From positions 637,508,585 through 637,572,584 of the forward strand of contig OX422210.1 in assembly GCA_949130495.1 (NCBI GenBank): DNA of 64,000 nucleotides. Reading direction: 5' to 3'. The notes under the pieces are model-generated. The model was not told the DNA's origin and made no database searches. It saw only the letters and a program-made list of their open reading frames with translations. Numbering within the stretch: position 1 is the stretch's first letter; every line of letters starts with the position of its first letter. The DNA is from Sambucus nigra (Eukaryota > Streptophyta > Magnoliopsida > Dipsacales > Adoxaceae). The position numbers and the translations under genes are program-made. Below, in pieces: positions 22,923 through 35,200 of this stretch.

Positions 22923-23338
22923 CTAGTTTATAATATAAAATGAATATATGTGACTCCGAACCTTGCTGCCAATGGTAATCAACACACTCACTCCTCCAAA
23001 AGGACCAACAATGCCAAAGAGGGTTGAGTCATGCATCACTAACATATTTAACTCTATCCGTTGAAATATCTCATCAAAACGAGGCTCAAATGGATCCAAA
23101 ATCGGGTCCACATAGCCAAGAGCAACCATATCAACCCAAAGTTATTACTTGATGTTGAACTACCAATCCAAGATAAAATCTCAACAACATCATCAACATT
23201 TCCCAGAAGTGGGAATAAATCAACAACATAATATGATTCTAACTCTTGAAAATCCTCATACTTTGCCTTCAGGTTTTTAGTAAACCCAGTGCACTCAATC
23301 ACCCTCAGATGGTACTCCTTATAGAGATGAGACGACAT
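22923..23338 (-). pseudogene. Unidentified protein-like fragment with a frameshift
   Basis: Two overlapping minus-strand frames look like one broken coding stretch. The first (to about 23150) includes LKAKYEDFQELESYYVVDLF and VDDVVEILSWIGS. The second continues with MVALGYVDPILDPFEPRFDE and FQRIELNMLVMHDSTLFG. The composition is protein-like, but no family is recognised. It lies on the same strand as the FBL3-like pseudogene, about 1.8 kb beyond its last recognised exon. It may be a further captured fragment. Confidence 0.35.
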
Positions 23339-25100
23339 CCAATAAAATGTATGCGTATAGTCTCATTACACTAAGAGGCTCAGTGATTCTCCCACAACTC
23401 AATCTTTTTCTTGAGATTCTCGAGGTTTTGTTAGTAATCAGGCTCTAATTTGGGTATAAAATTGTCATAGTGATAGACCCAGGGCCAAAAGGTAAAATAA
23501 ACAAAAAATAGAAATAAATCTCCGCAAGCTCTTATACACACAATAAATATTGTTCACTCAGGGCCAAAAGGTATTTTCATATATTGAGAGTTACAAATTT
23601 TACTCGTATAAAACTGTTAATATATGTACACGCTGTAAATATGTTGTGATTTTTGACAAAATAAAATACCGAACAAAATTGAACTCCAAATAGTGGAAAA
23701 TACTTTCCACTGTTTTCACCTAGATGAAGAATATTTTATCCCGAACAAAGTCAAAAGGGGCTTGTGAATTTAGGACTGATCGACTTCATGTGTAAAGAGG
23801 TACTGAGAGAGAAGATTTTGGGGATTTGTAACTTTATATCTAAGGAGAGATTTGATGTAGTTGGGGCTTAGGTGATAATGTGCATAGTTCTTCTGTGTTC
23901 CTACCATTCTGATCGACATTCTTATATATTGGAAGTGTTCTCCTTCGGGTGGAAAAAAGTAATTTTGCAAAACCATGTATTATCTTTGTTTGTGGTTTGT
24001 TTATCTTTCCATCTTTATTATATTCTTTGTTTAGTAGAGTCTGGTTCCATTGATGCACAATAAACCTAAAACATGTCTCAAACTCAAAAAAGTTTATATA
24101 GGCAAGGCAAGAGGTTGGAGGCCGAATCGTTTTTATGTGTAATGGTGTAATGATAAGTACTTTAGTTAGCGCAATTTCAGTCCTTTAGTTATTTTTGATG
24201 CACTGCGTTTACTTTTGATCGGACCATCAAAAGTGATATCCTAAGTTTGCAGGCCCTTCTGTTTCCTTTGGGCTTTTGCTCGATTTTTGTTATATATGAT
24301 CAATTTTTTTCAATATTTCTAAAGAACAATTGAGCTCTTCAATCAGAGGCGTGTGACCATGGGCTACAACATCTGAATCACTAGCACATAACGTCTGCTG
24401 CAACATCTGTAGAAGCACCCTTAGTAAAGGCAAACATGTGGCATACTGCAAAGTCCCTATCATGTGGGGGGGGGGGGGGGGATGATGCTCTAGGGGAGCG
24501 ATTGTATTGGTCATGGATTAAAGAGTTTTGGCAGTGAGTCTTACAGGGATGAGGAGAGGCTTGTATATTGGCATTTTTAGTAACACACAAGGATGTTTGG
24601 GGTTAGGCTTGGCCATTTGGAAAGTCAATTTGGAAAATGTTAGCTTCCAAAAGACAACTGATAGTTGGATCTATTTCACTGAGATGAGATGAGTCTTTTA
24701 ACTTGGCATTTTTTGCAACACATGCGGATGTTTGGGGTAGAGCTTGACAAATTGGATAGTCAAAGAGTAGTATCTCCCCAGTTTGGATTTCCTTCCCTCA
24801 ATTGCCCATTCAATCGCCAAATCAATGTTGGGAATTTCAACCAACGTGCACACTAGGGATTTGAGAGGCCATAAACCTATCGCGAATTGGGGGAATACAG
24901 ACACAAATGGTAAAAAGTTATTTTCATCTTGTCAGAGTTCACATAATTATTGTGTGCACTTATTTACTATATGTCATACGAAGAAAAAAATTAGTTTTAA
25001 ATCAGTAAAAATAGTTTTTACCATTTCATTATCCACCCAGATGAAAAATATTTCACTCCCAACCAACCAAGGCCCAAGTAGTGAATATTAAGGGAGATAC
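23339..25100. other. No confident gene; poly-G run
   Basis: A run of about 16 G (24465-24481) and two similar blocks (GGCATTTTTAGTAACACACAAG.. near 24570 and GGCATTTTTTGCAACACATG.. near 24705) are visible. The latter are each followed by GATGTTTGGGG, suggesting a local duplication. No coding region is supported. Confidence 0.35.
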
Positions 25101-27040
25101 CTGTCTGAGAAAATGAGAAAAGTGAGCAAGTTGAATCATCTTGGAGTCATTAATGTTGTAGCATCTCTTGATGTCTATCTTAGTTAGTAGCTTACATCCC
25201 CCAGCAATAGCAGCTAGACCTACAGACGCGATTAGGAGGCATCCTCGACTTTCAAGCGTGTTTGATTTTGAACATTTCAACAATGATAAGAACGATTTGT
25301 CGGTAATACCCATATATGTTATTCCAGCAGACCTGAACAAGAGAACCACATTCAACAAATTAGGTAAGGAACAAATGCGACTTAGAAGTGAAATTTAGAG
25401 CAATCACCAAAAGTAGGTCAAACCAAGGACTAACTTTGAATGACGGAGGAAGGGGTGTTTGTTCACTTTCTTATAATGAAAATTTTGCTCGGGTGACTTA
25501 TCGAAAAAAAATTCTCAGGACCATTTAGTTAATCGTGAAAATAACTTGACAATAAATCAATCAGTTTATTACACGTGTAGTGTTCTGGATGATGCACTTA
25601 ACCCGTCAGCAGAAACCCAGGATTAGGACACAAACAGAAAAACTAGAAATTTCAAATGGTAACACAACCAAATAAACAATAATCTATTTTTACAAAAAAT
25701 AAATAATACATACGCTAGAGAGAAATCAACTATTTTCTCCATATAATTCCAGTTTTAACAGATTTGTCTTGCCAAAATTGAGTTAGTCGTGTTTAACACT
25801 AATCCAACAATGTTAATATAGGTCATGTCAATTTTGGGTTCATGTAAAGAAAGGGCTAACCTACCCCGCTAACTTCGTATCTATTGTGACGTGTTAATAT
25901 AATTGCAGGGGTAGATGTCGGCTGGTCTTACCACATGTTAATATGTCGTGTAAAAATTCATTTCCCCTAATCTGTCCTAATTTAAGAAATTAGGACATCC
26001 CAAATTCACACTACACTAAGTAATGTAAAATATCGCTCACACTTATGATAAACTTAGATAAGAACCTCCGCAAGTCATGCACTAACAAGTAACGAACCTG
26101 TATAAACCAAGTTCCATAAGTTTCGAGCAGGACATGCTAATATGGGTAAGCTCCTCATCAGTAATGTTCAGGAAAATTTCTAGCTTTAAGGAGGAGAGTT
26201 TGGAACACATTAAGATTGATTTCAGGCCTGCACACACAAGTGTAAAATGAGCTCACTAACAAATATTGTAATGCTTAACTAACTGCTGTAGGGAAAAATA
26301 GGAAACCTCCATCATCAATCTCATTATTCGTGAGGTCAAGCTCCTCAAGAAAATGATAATTTTTTCCAATCAAAACAAATGCTTCTCTACGAACCAGAGT
26401 ACACAACTCCATCCCGAGGGAAGTGAGGGCGATATAGGAAGTTGTGATGTGGGATATCGAGACGTCAGTTACCTTGCGAAAACATTCGATGTCTATCCTC
26501 CTTAAGTCTTCGTTTTTCATCACAAAGGACGAGAGACCATCATCTGTCACACCCACGCATTTACTTAAGCTTATCTCCCTAAGTGATATGCACTAGTTAC
26601 CAATGGCCCTCAGCCCAGATTAAGATATTAGAGAACCATATAACTTGATTGATTGTAACATGGAAAGCCTTTGCAAACTGTCGACAAAATCCACAGTGAC
26701 CTGAACCACCAAAATGGTTACAATGAGTCGAGATACCTCCAGGGTATTATTGACTTGGCCTCACTCATTGGCACAATCATAATTAGGTACCTTTTCATTT
26801 TTTTGTAGACATAAGTTTCATCCTTGAATATTATCTTGAGTGGTGAAACCTTTACTATTTAGCAAATAATGAGGTATCTAATTATGTCAATTATTGACAC
26901 ACCTAAGTAAGTTTCAAAGGAGTTAAATGACTTACAGAAGATCCATAAGCGAAGAAAAGTTTTCGTAGACATTCGGTGCCAATTGTTAGAGAAGACAACC
27001 CCACGTGACTAACATTCTGACAGCTCGACGGATAAAGTGT
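25101..27040 (-). pseudogene. F-box/LRR-repeat protein 3 (FBL3)-like pseudogene
   Basis: FBL proteins are substrate receptors of SCF ubiquitin ligases. Four minus-strand exons with good splice borders align in order to the LRR region. 26936-27040 reads SSCQNVSHVGLSSLT. 26307-26700 reads [30 protein letters not shown] and FLEELDLTNNEIDD. 26098-26227 reads CSKLSSLKLEIFLNITDEEL. 25101-25332 reads GITDKSF and GLAAIAGGCKLLTKIDIKRC. The second exon has two in-frame stops (after SLIS and after AIGN), so no full product is possible. The F-box end and the last LRRs are missing. Introns are retained, meaning a DNA-level copy. Confidence 0.9.
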
Positions 27041-28346
27041 CTGTTAAAGAAAACGTTAGTTTATTAACTGGTTATTTATCAAATACTTAGTTGAAACAAA
27101 AATTAAGTTTAACGGAGTCGCCCAACTATCGCTAGGGTGTTACATAATAAAAAAATATAGTTTGTGCTATCCTATAAGTCTCGTGATAATGTATTCCACA
27201 TTCAACAAACTTAGTTGCTTAAGCTATACACTTGCTAGTATTGCAGGGTATATATAAAGCAAGTCAATAAATTTTACTACCACAAAAAAATAATAATTAA
27301 AACATATCAATTTTGCCCTAACTATTTTGATTTTACTAAATACTTTTTTGAAAGCAAAATAGTTTCTTATATCCCCACAAGAGAAGGGTCATATCTCAGA
27401 TGTCTTGATGCTCCAGAGCTCATATATCCAACTACATCTGATAATACCAATCGTGGAGTACCATCTGATAATACCAATCGTGGATACAAATCGTATAAAG
27501 CGTATTTGGTATTAACCGGTACTAAGTACCAGTAAGAGTAATATTATTCAAAATAAATATATTTTTAATAATTCACGAACATGACCCAATTAAAACATGA
27601 TACTCTACGAAATTTTATTTTGAGTAAATTACTTTTTAGTCCCAACACTATCACAAAAGTTTTTAAATAGTCTCCAAAATTTTATTTGACTCCAGTTAGT
27701 TCCTAAAGTATTTAACTAGTTTCAAATCGTGGACTCCGTCCAAAAAACTGTTAAACGTTGACAAAAAATTAACAAATACCCAAAAGACTGTTTTCTTATT
27801 TTGCAAAAAAAAAAAAACTGTTTTTTATTTTGAAAAAAAAAACTATTTTTTTAAAATAGGAAAACAGTTTTTTTTATATAAATTAAAAAAATCTTTTTTT
27901 TAAAATAATAAAACAGGTTTTTAAATGACTAATTTTTAACCACTTATCTATTTTAATGATCATTTGATGGAGAGAAAAAATGAATAAATGATGAGGTAAT
28001 GAGGTAAGGGTTAAATGGTCATTTTCAGTAATTAGGAACCACTGTTGGAGTGCCTTAGGATTTCATGGAGCGCCAATAGCGGCTCCCTTTACATGCAGTC
28101 TCATATGATTTGTACATGTCCCTTTGTGCAGTTTTTCGCTTTCGATTGTGGCATCTTCCTGCTCAAGGTATTATGCTTACCACTTCATTATATAGTTTTT
28201 GACCAATTATATTTCTTATTTAGATTTTATTTAGCAAATTCACAAACCATGTTTTGTTAATGATGTGAAAATTGAATTAAGAATGATTTGAGTGTATGAT
28301 TTGGTTGAGCTTTAATTAGCTTGGATTTTAATTAGTTTCCGTTTTA
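27041..28346. other. No gene; possible inverted-repeat element at about 27615-28035
   Basis: 27615 begins AAATTACTTTTTAGTCCC and 28035 ends with the complement of AATTACTGAAAATGACC, with homopolymer-rich DNA between. This resembles short Mutator-like elements, but no clean target duplication was found. At 27435-27485 a 24-bp phrase containing CATCTGATAATACCAATCGTGG occurs twice. Confidence 0.35.
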
Positions 28347-28545
28347 ACCAAGCGTATTGGCCTAGTGGTATAAAGTTGTCACTAGGACAGTCTTGGGGGT
28401 GGATTGGGTTTGGTCCCCAATTCGATCCCTGGCACTGTCAAAATAATGCTTGGCCAGCGGAAGCCACGTACCGTGAATGGGGATTAGATTAGTCGAGGTG
28501 CGCATTAGCTGGCTCTAACACCTCATGGTATGCTACAAAAAAAGA
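28347..28545 (+). mobile_element. tRNA-derived SINE
   Basis: The A-box-like TGGCCTAGTGG (28358-28368) and B-box-like AATTCGATCCC (28419-28429), 50 bp apart, are the internal RNA polymerase III promoter of a tRNA-type SINE. The body (TGCTTGGCCAGCGGAAGCC, GTCGAGGTGCGCATTAGCTG) ends near a short A run (28536-28543). A second copy of the same family lies inverted at 29034. The target duplication is not clear. Confidence 0.72.
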
Positions 28546-29020
28546 TATGGAAATTAAGTGAGTATAGAGTTGGTTGTATGATTTTGTTGAGTTTTCTTTA
28601 GTCTGGCTTTATTTAGAAACTTCAAAAGTCAAGATATGTCTTATACAAACTTACTTATTCACGCTAGTTCATATCATTGCCTATTAATTGTTTGTTGAAA
28701 AAACTTAGACAAGCGACGTTGTATGCTTCTTTGGATTGTACTTGCCTTACCAAACAATTATGATTTGGGTTTATGTTTCTAGCAGTGAAGTAAAGTTTCT
28801 ATTTGGACAGTTATTCCATGTTGCTTCAATGAATTTACATTTCCATTAATCCATATACATTAAAACCATGCACTTCCTAAAATCTGTGTGAACTTTTCAT
28901 GAAATTAAATTAGTATTACTAAAATTACAGATGCTAATTTTTGTTCATTATCTATCTACTCATATTTGGGATAGGTATTACTTTTGTTTACACGTCTATC
29001 ACACAGCTACATCAAAAAAC
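28546..29020. other. No recognisable gene
   Basis: AT-rich spacer between two SINEs of the same family in opposite orientation. Nothing is recognised. Confidence 0.4.
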
Positions 29021-29033
29021 CATTCTTAAAATT

Positions 29034-29200
29034 TCTCATTTTTGGTAGCATATCACAAGGTGTTCGGATCAGCTTACGCACACCTCGACTAATTCTCATC
29101 CTCAGTTCGTGGCTTCCGCTGGCCAAGCATTATTTTGACCGTGCCGGGAATCGAACTGAGGACCAAACCCAATCCATCCTCAAAACTATCCCAGTGATAG
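29034..29200 (-). mobile_element. SINE, 3' part, split by the Athila element
   Basis: The reverse complement is the same SINE family as 28347-28545, including B-box CAGTTCGATTCCCGG. The rest, with the A-box, is at 43580-43609 on the far side of the Athila insertion. The whole SINE is framed by the 13-bp target duplication CATTCTTAAAATT (29021-29033 and 43610-43622), which proves the two parts were once joined. Confidence 0.8.
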
Positions 29201-30515
29201 TGATTAGGCATAAATTTTCCCATTTATCCCCTTAATTTAGAGGATTTTATCGTTTCGCAACGTGTAATTCGAGTGGATTTATATCATATCATTACTATTG
29301 ACAAGTTTCTAATGAGTACGCCGAGTTTCGTGTTTTTTTCCATCTATTTTGCAGGTGTTCAGTGTTTTAATCTGAGTTCTGTACCAAAAGCTTCAAAAAA
29401 GTACAAGAAGGAAAAGTTTCTGTAAAGGCTGTACAGATGGAACCGAACCGAAGTGGAAAGAAAAAGAACCAATCCCATCCTGGGAAAGTTCCTATAAAAT
29501 ACTGTCAAGACAGAACCGAGACGAAGTGGAGGAAAAACGAACCGATCCCATGCTCAAAGAACTTTATGTAAAGGCTGCAAAGGTGGAACCGAACCGAACC
29601 CCTTAACAGGATCGGTTCTGTTCTCGATTATTCGAACTTATCCACTTGTAAAAATTAGAATCTAGCTTGGTTGAGACTCTTAGATTTCGTAGATTATAAA
29701 TTGTAAACTCCTCCCAACATGGAGAGGAGGCTTCTGATTCGTTAGGGAAGCTTTGTAATAAGATTTAGAGAAGATGAACAATAAACCCTAGTTTGCTTCT
29801 AGTTTTGCAATTCAAGTATTACCATTCTAATTCATGTTTCAATTATTGTTGTAGTTACTTTTAAAATAACAATTTCATCTTTCTTCATCCTTATTCAGTA
29901 GTAAAAATGTTTTCTTTAATTCCATACGCGCTTTCTTCAAGTTTTCATATGTTAGGCTAAGTTTTCAAGGGTTAGGGTGCATGAACCCCACCCGATGTAA
30001 TTCACGATAGTGGAAGTAGAGTTGGAATCAAAATATTAGATTAATTGTATTGTAGTTCATGCAAAATAACTTTATTTCAGCCTTTGCTTACATACTGTGC
30101 GGGCTACGATCCCTCATATATGTAATACTTAGGAGCATCAAAAAGTCGGATTCATTTACTAAGTGAATTACTAGGGTGTGGAGGATTCTAACCCGACCTT
30201 TTTTTCCCCATTCAAAGTTAAAGTTTTAGTCAAGTTGTTCGAAATTATGCAGTAGAATAATTACATTATTAATTTCATTCGTTAATTTTTTTTTCCAAAT
30301 TGCATTTAGTTGTTGCTGTTTCACCATTCAAAATCACCTTTTCCTTTTCTTTAGAGTCAAAGTTAGGTTTCCTTCGTCTGATCAACGTCGTTACGATTCC
30401 GTTCATCCTATTTCCCTAAGGATCGATACCCAACTTATCGGATTATTACTTGAGCGACAGGCTTGCAACGAGCCTAGAGAGTACGCACTTCTGAGACACA
30501 TTCTTAGTCGCGTCA
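29201..30515 (+). repeat. 5' LTR of Athila copy 1
   Basis: It starts TGATTAGG and ends CGCGTCA, and aligns along its length with 39794-43574 (minus the nested LTR) and 58084-59558. It contains a repeated block of GATGGAACCGAACC and GTGGA..AAACGAACCGAT units (29430-29600). Compared with both 3' LTRs it lacks one such unit and an approximately 80-bp duplication of the TTTGCTTACATACTGTGCGG block, so it is about 165 bp shorter. Confidence 0.87.
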
Positions 30516-30521
30516 AGTTTT

Positions 30522-30539
30522 TGGTGTCGTTGCCGAGGA
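30522..30539 (+). other. Primer binding site (tRNA-Asp-like)
   Basis: TGGTGTCGTTGCCGAGGA lies 6 bp after the 5' LTR. The Athila standard is TGGCGCCGTTGCCGGGGA, complementary to the 3' end of tRNA-Asp. Three mismatches are consistent with ageing of the element. Confidence 0.78.
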
Positions 30540-30639
30540 AATAGGTAGACTTTGGATTAAAGAAAGTCAATTTAAAACTTTGACCAAAAATCCAAAAACA
30601 TAAAAAAAATTGAAAATTCATAAAAAAATTCTTCATCAT

Positions 30640-31901
30640 CTCTCATAAGCCCGTTAACGCAAAATTCTGAACTCACTCCGACTCCCCATAATACTACAAC
30701 CCACATTCACAAAAACCCGATAGTTGAGTACGACCCTGATAGCCCTCACACTCCTAACGCTCCACAATTCTGGTTTCCACCTCCGACACCGTCACACTCA
30801 ATCGTAAAATAACACTCCGATTTCCCTCTTAGGACACACTTCAGAGCACGCTCTGAGCATACCAAGTGAGGATACAGAGTCATTAAGTGAGAGATACATG
30901 CCACAACATGGTAGTGCAGTCGCCGATGAGGAAGAGGTCCCATACCGCCCTTTGAGAGAAATCTTATATCCCGAGCGCACTGTCACTCCGGGATGCATTT
31001 TACTCCCGTATAATGCAGGGCAATTTCGCTTTAAGAATGGGATAATCCAGATGCTTCCTCATTACCATGGAATGGAATCTAAAAATCCATATCTCCACAT
31101 CCGATAATTTGAGGATGTGTGCGAGACCCTCAGTGATCAAACTTGCACACAAGATGTGATCCGCCTCAAACTCTTCCCATTCTCGCAAAAGGACAAGGCT
31201 AAGACCTGGCTATGGTCTTTATCTCCAAACTCGATTGCATCCTGGAATGAGTTGCAGTCTAAATTTCTCAAGAAATTATTTCCTACACATCAAACGAACT
31301 CCATCAAGGCTCAAATTCAAAATTTTTGACAATTAGAAAATGAGCCGTTTGATCGATGTTACAAGCATTTTAATGAGTTAATTACTTCGTGCCCCCATCA
31401 TGGACTTGATAAACTGTAAATCAGTTCCTTCTTCCATAATGGGCTGAATATTAATTCCAAATAACTCGTTGAAACCATGTGTCATGTCCCTTTGTCGAAT
31501 TAGACGCCAACGATGTTGAGCTTCACCTGAGGTATGTCGCCGAGACTACCCAAGCATGGGATACATCTGACCCTAATGCTCATAATCGAACTCGCCAAGA
31601 GACCACCACTCCATCGGCGTCCCACCTATTTCACGTAGAAAAGAATGCTATGACGGACAGTCGACTCGATTTTCTTGAGAAAGGAATGCGAGACGTACTT
31701 GAGATGTGTGCAAGAAGACCAACTGGATCCGTCCCGAATCCCATTGAGAAGGTGTGTGCTATTTGTGAGGCGGGACATTCAACAGAGGAATGCCCGACGA
31801 TACCCGCCTATAAAGTTTTGCTTCAAGAAAAAGTGAGTGATATAGGAGGATTTAAGGGTAATTTCGGTGCACCGCATGGGAATTCTTATAACCCTTCATA
31901 G
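30640..31901 (+). pseudogene. Athila gag (copy 1), degraded
   Basis: Gag forms the virus-like particle. The retrotransposon gag domain is visible over 31040-31330: ESKNPYLHIR, VIRLKLFPFSQKDKAKTWL, NELQSKFLKKLFPTH. It continues in frame with ACPHHG-like text, interrupted by TAA/TGA stops at 31105, 31327 and around 31417. Downstream, 31479-31901 holds a zinc knuckle CAICEAGHSTEEC (CX2CX3HX4C). A start near 30898 is possible. Copy 2 lacks this region because the duplication begins at 32092. Confidence 0.82.
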
Positions 31902-32202
31902 AAAAACCATCCTGGTTTTAGCTATGGGCAACAACATGCTACGATGAATCCTAATTCACATGTTTCCCTTCCTACACCATCGCACTTTCAATAAGCTCCA
32001 CACATGCAAGGACATGTGCAAGCACCACCACCTCTAGGGGCATATATCACTCCACCGCGGAGAAATCTCGAGGGTGTGATAAACTAATTTATCACTACCC
32101 AAAATGAAGCCACTGCTAGACATGAGAGCATGATCAACGACATAAATGCAAATATTTCGAAGTTGCAATCATCGTTGAGTATCCAAGAGAAGGGAAAGTT
32201 TC

Positions 32203-35200
32203 TTGCCCAGGGCCAGAGACCTCCTCAAGGTCAAACTAGTGTTAGCTCCACCTTTACAGAACATCAGGAGTAATTTTAAGCTGTTACCACTCTTCGTAGT
32301 GGGAGAATCATTGATTTATCACCTTCTCCACACGATACAGCCAAAGACAAGGAGATTTCGCCCGGCACGAAAGAGGCTAAAGATGTCCCCTTGAAAGAGA
32401 GTGATAAAAAAGACACTAGTGAGCCCGAGGAAGTAGTGAAACCACCCACCATGCACCATTTTCTCATAGATTGGTTCATGCCCATAACATGACCATAAGT
32501 GAAGAAGTGCTAGAAGTGCTTAAGAACGTAAAGCTGCACTTACCTTTCCTCGATGCAATAAGGCAGATTCCACCCTATGCTAAAGTCATAAAAGACTTAT
32601 TGACAGTCAAGAGGAGGATGAAGGTAAAGAAGAATGTGTTTCTAGCACAAAATGTGAGTTTTGTCCTTCTTAACGATCTCCCCCTAAATATAAAGATCCC
32701 GATTCCCCCACCATTTCCTGCACCATTGGAGAGAACAAATTCGAAAAAGCCTTACTCGATTTGGGAGCAAGTGTCAATATCCTCCCCTATTCGATCCATA
32801 GGAAACTTGATCTGGGTGATCTTAAGCCCACAAGGATCACTCTCCAGTTAGCGGATCGAACCGTTAAGATCCCAAGGGGTGTAGTTGAGGACGTGATCGT
32901 TCAAGTGGACACTTTCTACTTCCCGGTAGATTTTGTCATTTAGGACACGAATACCCCCTTCTCCACAAAAAATCATGTTCCCATCATCCTTGGATGCCCA
33001 TTCTTATCTATAGCTAATGCAGTGATCAATACTAGAAATGGGCAGATGCAAATCACTTTTGGGAATATGAATTTGGAAACAAACATCTTCAACATAGCCC
33101 AACAAGCAGGAGAAGAAGATGATCTTCATGCGGTGAGTTTAATTATGGAGATCGTAGAAGAACACTTTGAGGAAAATTTCTATGGAGATGCCTTAGAAGT
33201 TTGCCTAGCTTTTAATCATGAGAGTGAGGGCGCCTATACCGAGTTTGAGAGGGAGATAGAGGAGTTGAGAAGCTTACTCGATGAGAAAGCGTCGAACGAG
33301 GACGCGAGAGATGTTAATTGGGTTTCTCGATTCGAAGAGTTATCGCCAAGGGAAGCACCCATGGTGCCCTCTAGTGACACATTACCGACTCTCGAGTTAA
33401 AGAAACTACCCTCCAATGTCAAATATGCTTTCCTAGGTGAAAGTGAGTCATTTCTTGTTATTGTATCCTCTAGCTTAGATGAAGAGCAGGAGGGTAAATT
33501 ATTACAGATTTTGAGGAAGCACCAAGATGTTTTTGGTTGGTGTATATCTGATCTAAAGGGGATAAGCCCCCTAATTTTCACCCACAAGATTCATCTCGAA
33601 GAGGATGTTTAGCCCTCGAGAGAAATGCAAAGACAGCTAAACCACATAATAAAAGATGTGGTGGGGACTGAAATTATAAAGTTATTGGATGCCTAGATTA
33701 TCTACCCAATCTCGAATAGCAAGTGGGTAAGCCCCATTTAAGTAATCTCGAAGAATTCGGGAATGACTGTGATTAAAAATTCTAAGGGAGAGCTAGTTCC
33801 CCAACGTACCACCACTGGATGTCGCGTTTGCATTGATTACCGAAAACTCAATGCGAGAACTAAAAAAAGACCATTTCCCCTTACCATTTATCGATCAAAT
33901 TCTTGAGAGAGTAGCAGGCCACCCTTATTATTGCTTCCTAGATGGTTTTTCCGGATACAACCAAATTAAGGTAGATGTACTTGATCAAGAGAAAACAACA
34001 TTCACTTTCCCCTTTGAAACATTTGCCTACAAACGTATGCCATTTCTCTTGTGTAATGCACCGGCGACCTTTTAAAGGTGCATGCTGAGATTATTCAGTG
34101 ATATGGTTAAGAGAGGTCTAGAGGTGTTTATGGACGACTTTAGTGTTTTTGGCACCTCCTTCGACCTATGTTTAGCCAATCTTGAGAAAGTACTAGCCCG
34201 ATGTGTGGAAAAGAACTTAGTGCTGAATTGGGAAAAATGTCATTTCATGCTAACCGAGGGTATAGTTCTTGGCCACATCGTGTCATCCAAAGGGATCGAA
34301 GTCGATCGAGAAAAAATAGATGTCATAGCTGACCTACCCCCACCTAAATCGCTGAAAGATGTGCGCTCCTTCTTGGGCCACGTGGGGTTTTATAGACACT
34401 TCATTAAGGACTTTAGCACCATCGTTTGACCCTTAAGCAATCTCCTCATGAAGGACACCCCATTTGAGTGGACGGAAGCATGCCAAAGCGCTTTTGAAAA
34501 ACTGAAAAACATGCTTGTGTCCGCTCCCATTATGCAAGCTCCGGATTGGTCCTTGGCATTCGAGCTTATGTGTGATGCTAGCAATTATGCGATAGGGGCT
34601 GTTTTGGGCCAAAGAAAAAACAATAAGGCTCATGTCATCTGTTACTCTAGCCAAACCATTATCGGACCACAACTCAATTACTCCACCACGGCAAAAGGAG
34701 TTTCTAGCGGTGGTATTCGCTCTCGATAAATTTCAGTCCTATCTCATCGGTTCTCCCATCACTTATTTCACCGACCACACGATGTTAAAATATCTACTTG
34801 CGAAGAAGGACGCAAAGTCGCGCCTCATAGGGTGGATCATACTCCTACAAGAGTTTAATCTCTCCATCAAAGATAAAAAAGGAGTAGAAAATGTCATTGC
34901 TGATCACTTATCACAGCTTTCGTCCGATGTACCTCATGATCCCACACCCATGACGAATATTTTCCAGATGAGTAACTATTTGCCACCTCTTTTTTGCCCT
35001 GGTTTGCGGATATAGTGAATTATCTTGTCACGGGAGCCGTACCTCCCGATTGGACACTACAAGATAAGAAGAGGTTCATCACTTGGTCGCACATATTTTT
35101 CTATGATGATACATTGCTCTTTAAATATTGCGCCCATCAAATCATCCGACGATGCGTACCGGATGACGAAATCCCAAAAGTCATCCAATTTTGTCATTCG

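Noticed and set aside
28358..28429. Possible tRNA gene (A- and B-box-like sequences)
   Set aside because: No cloverleaf can be drawn, the boxes are imperfect and the sequence continues into a SINE body that occurs again in inverted orientation.
33234..33587. 117-codon minus-strand frame
   Set aside because: Mirror frame of Athila pol; the plus strand has the recognised protein.
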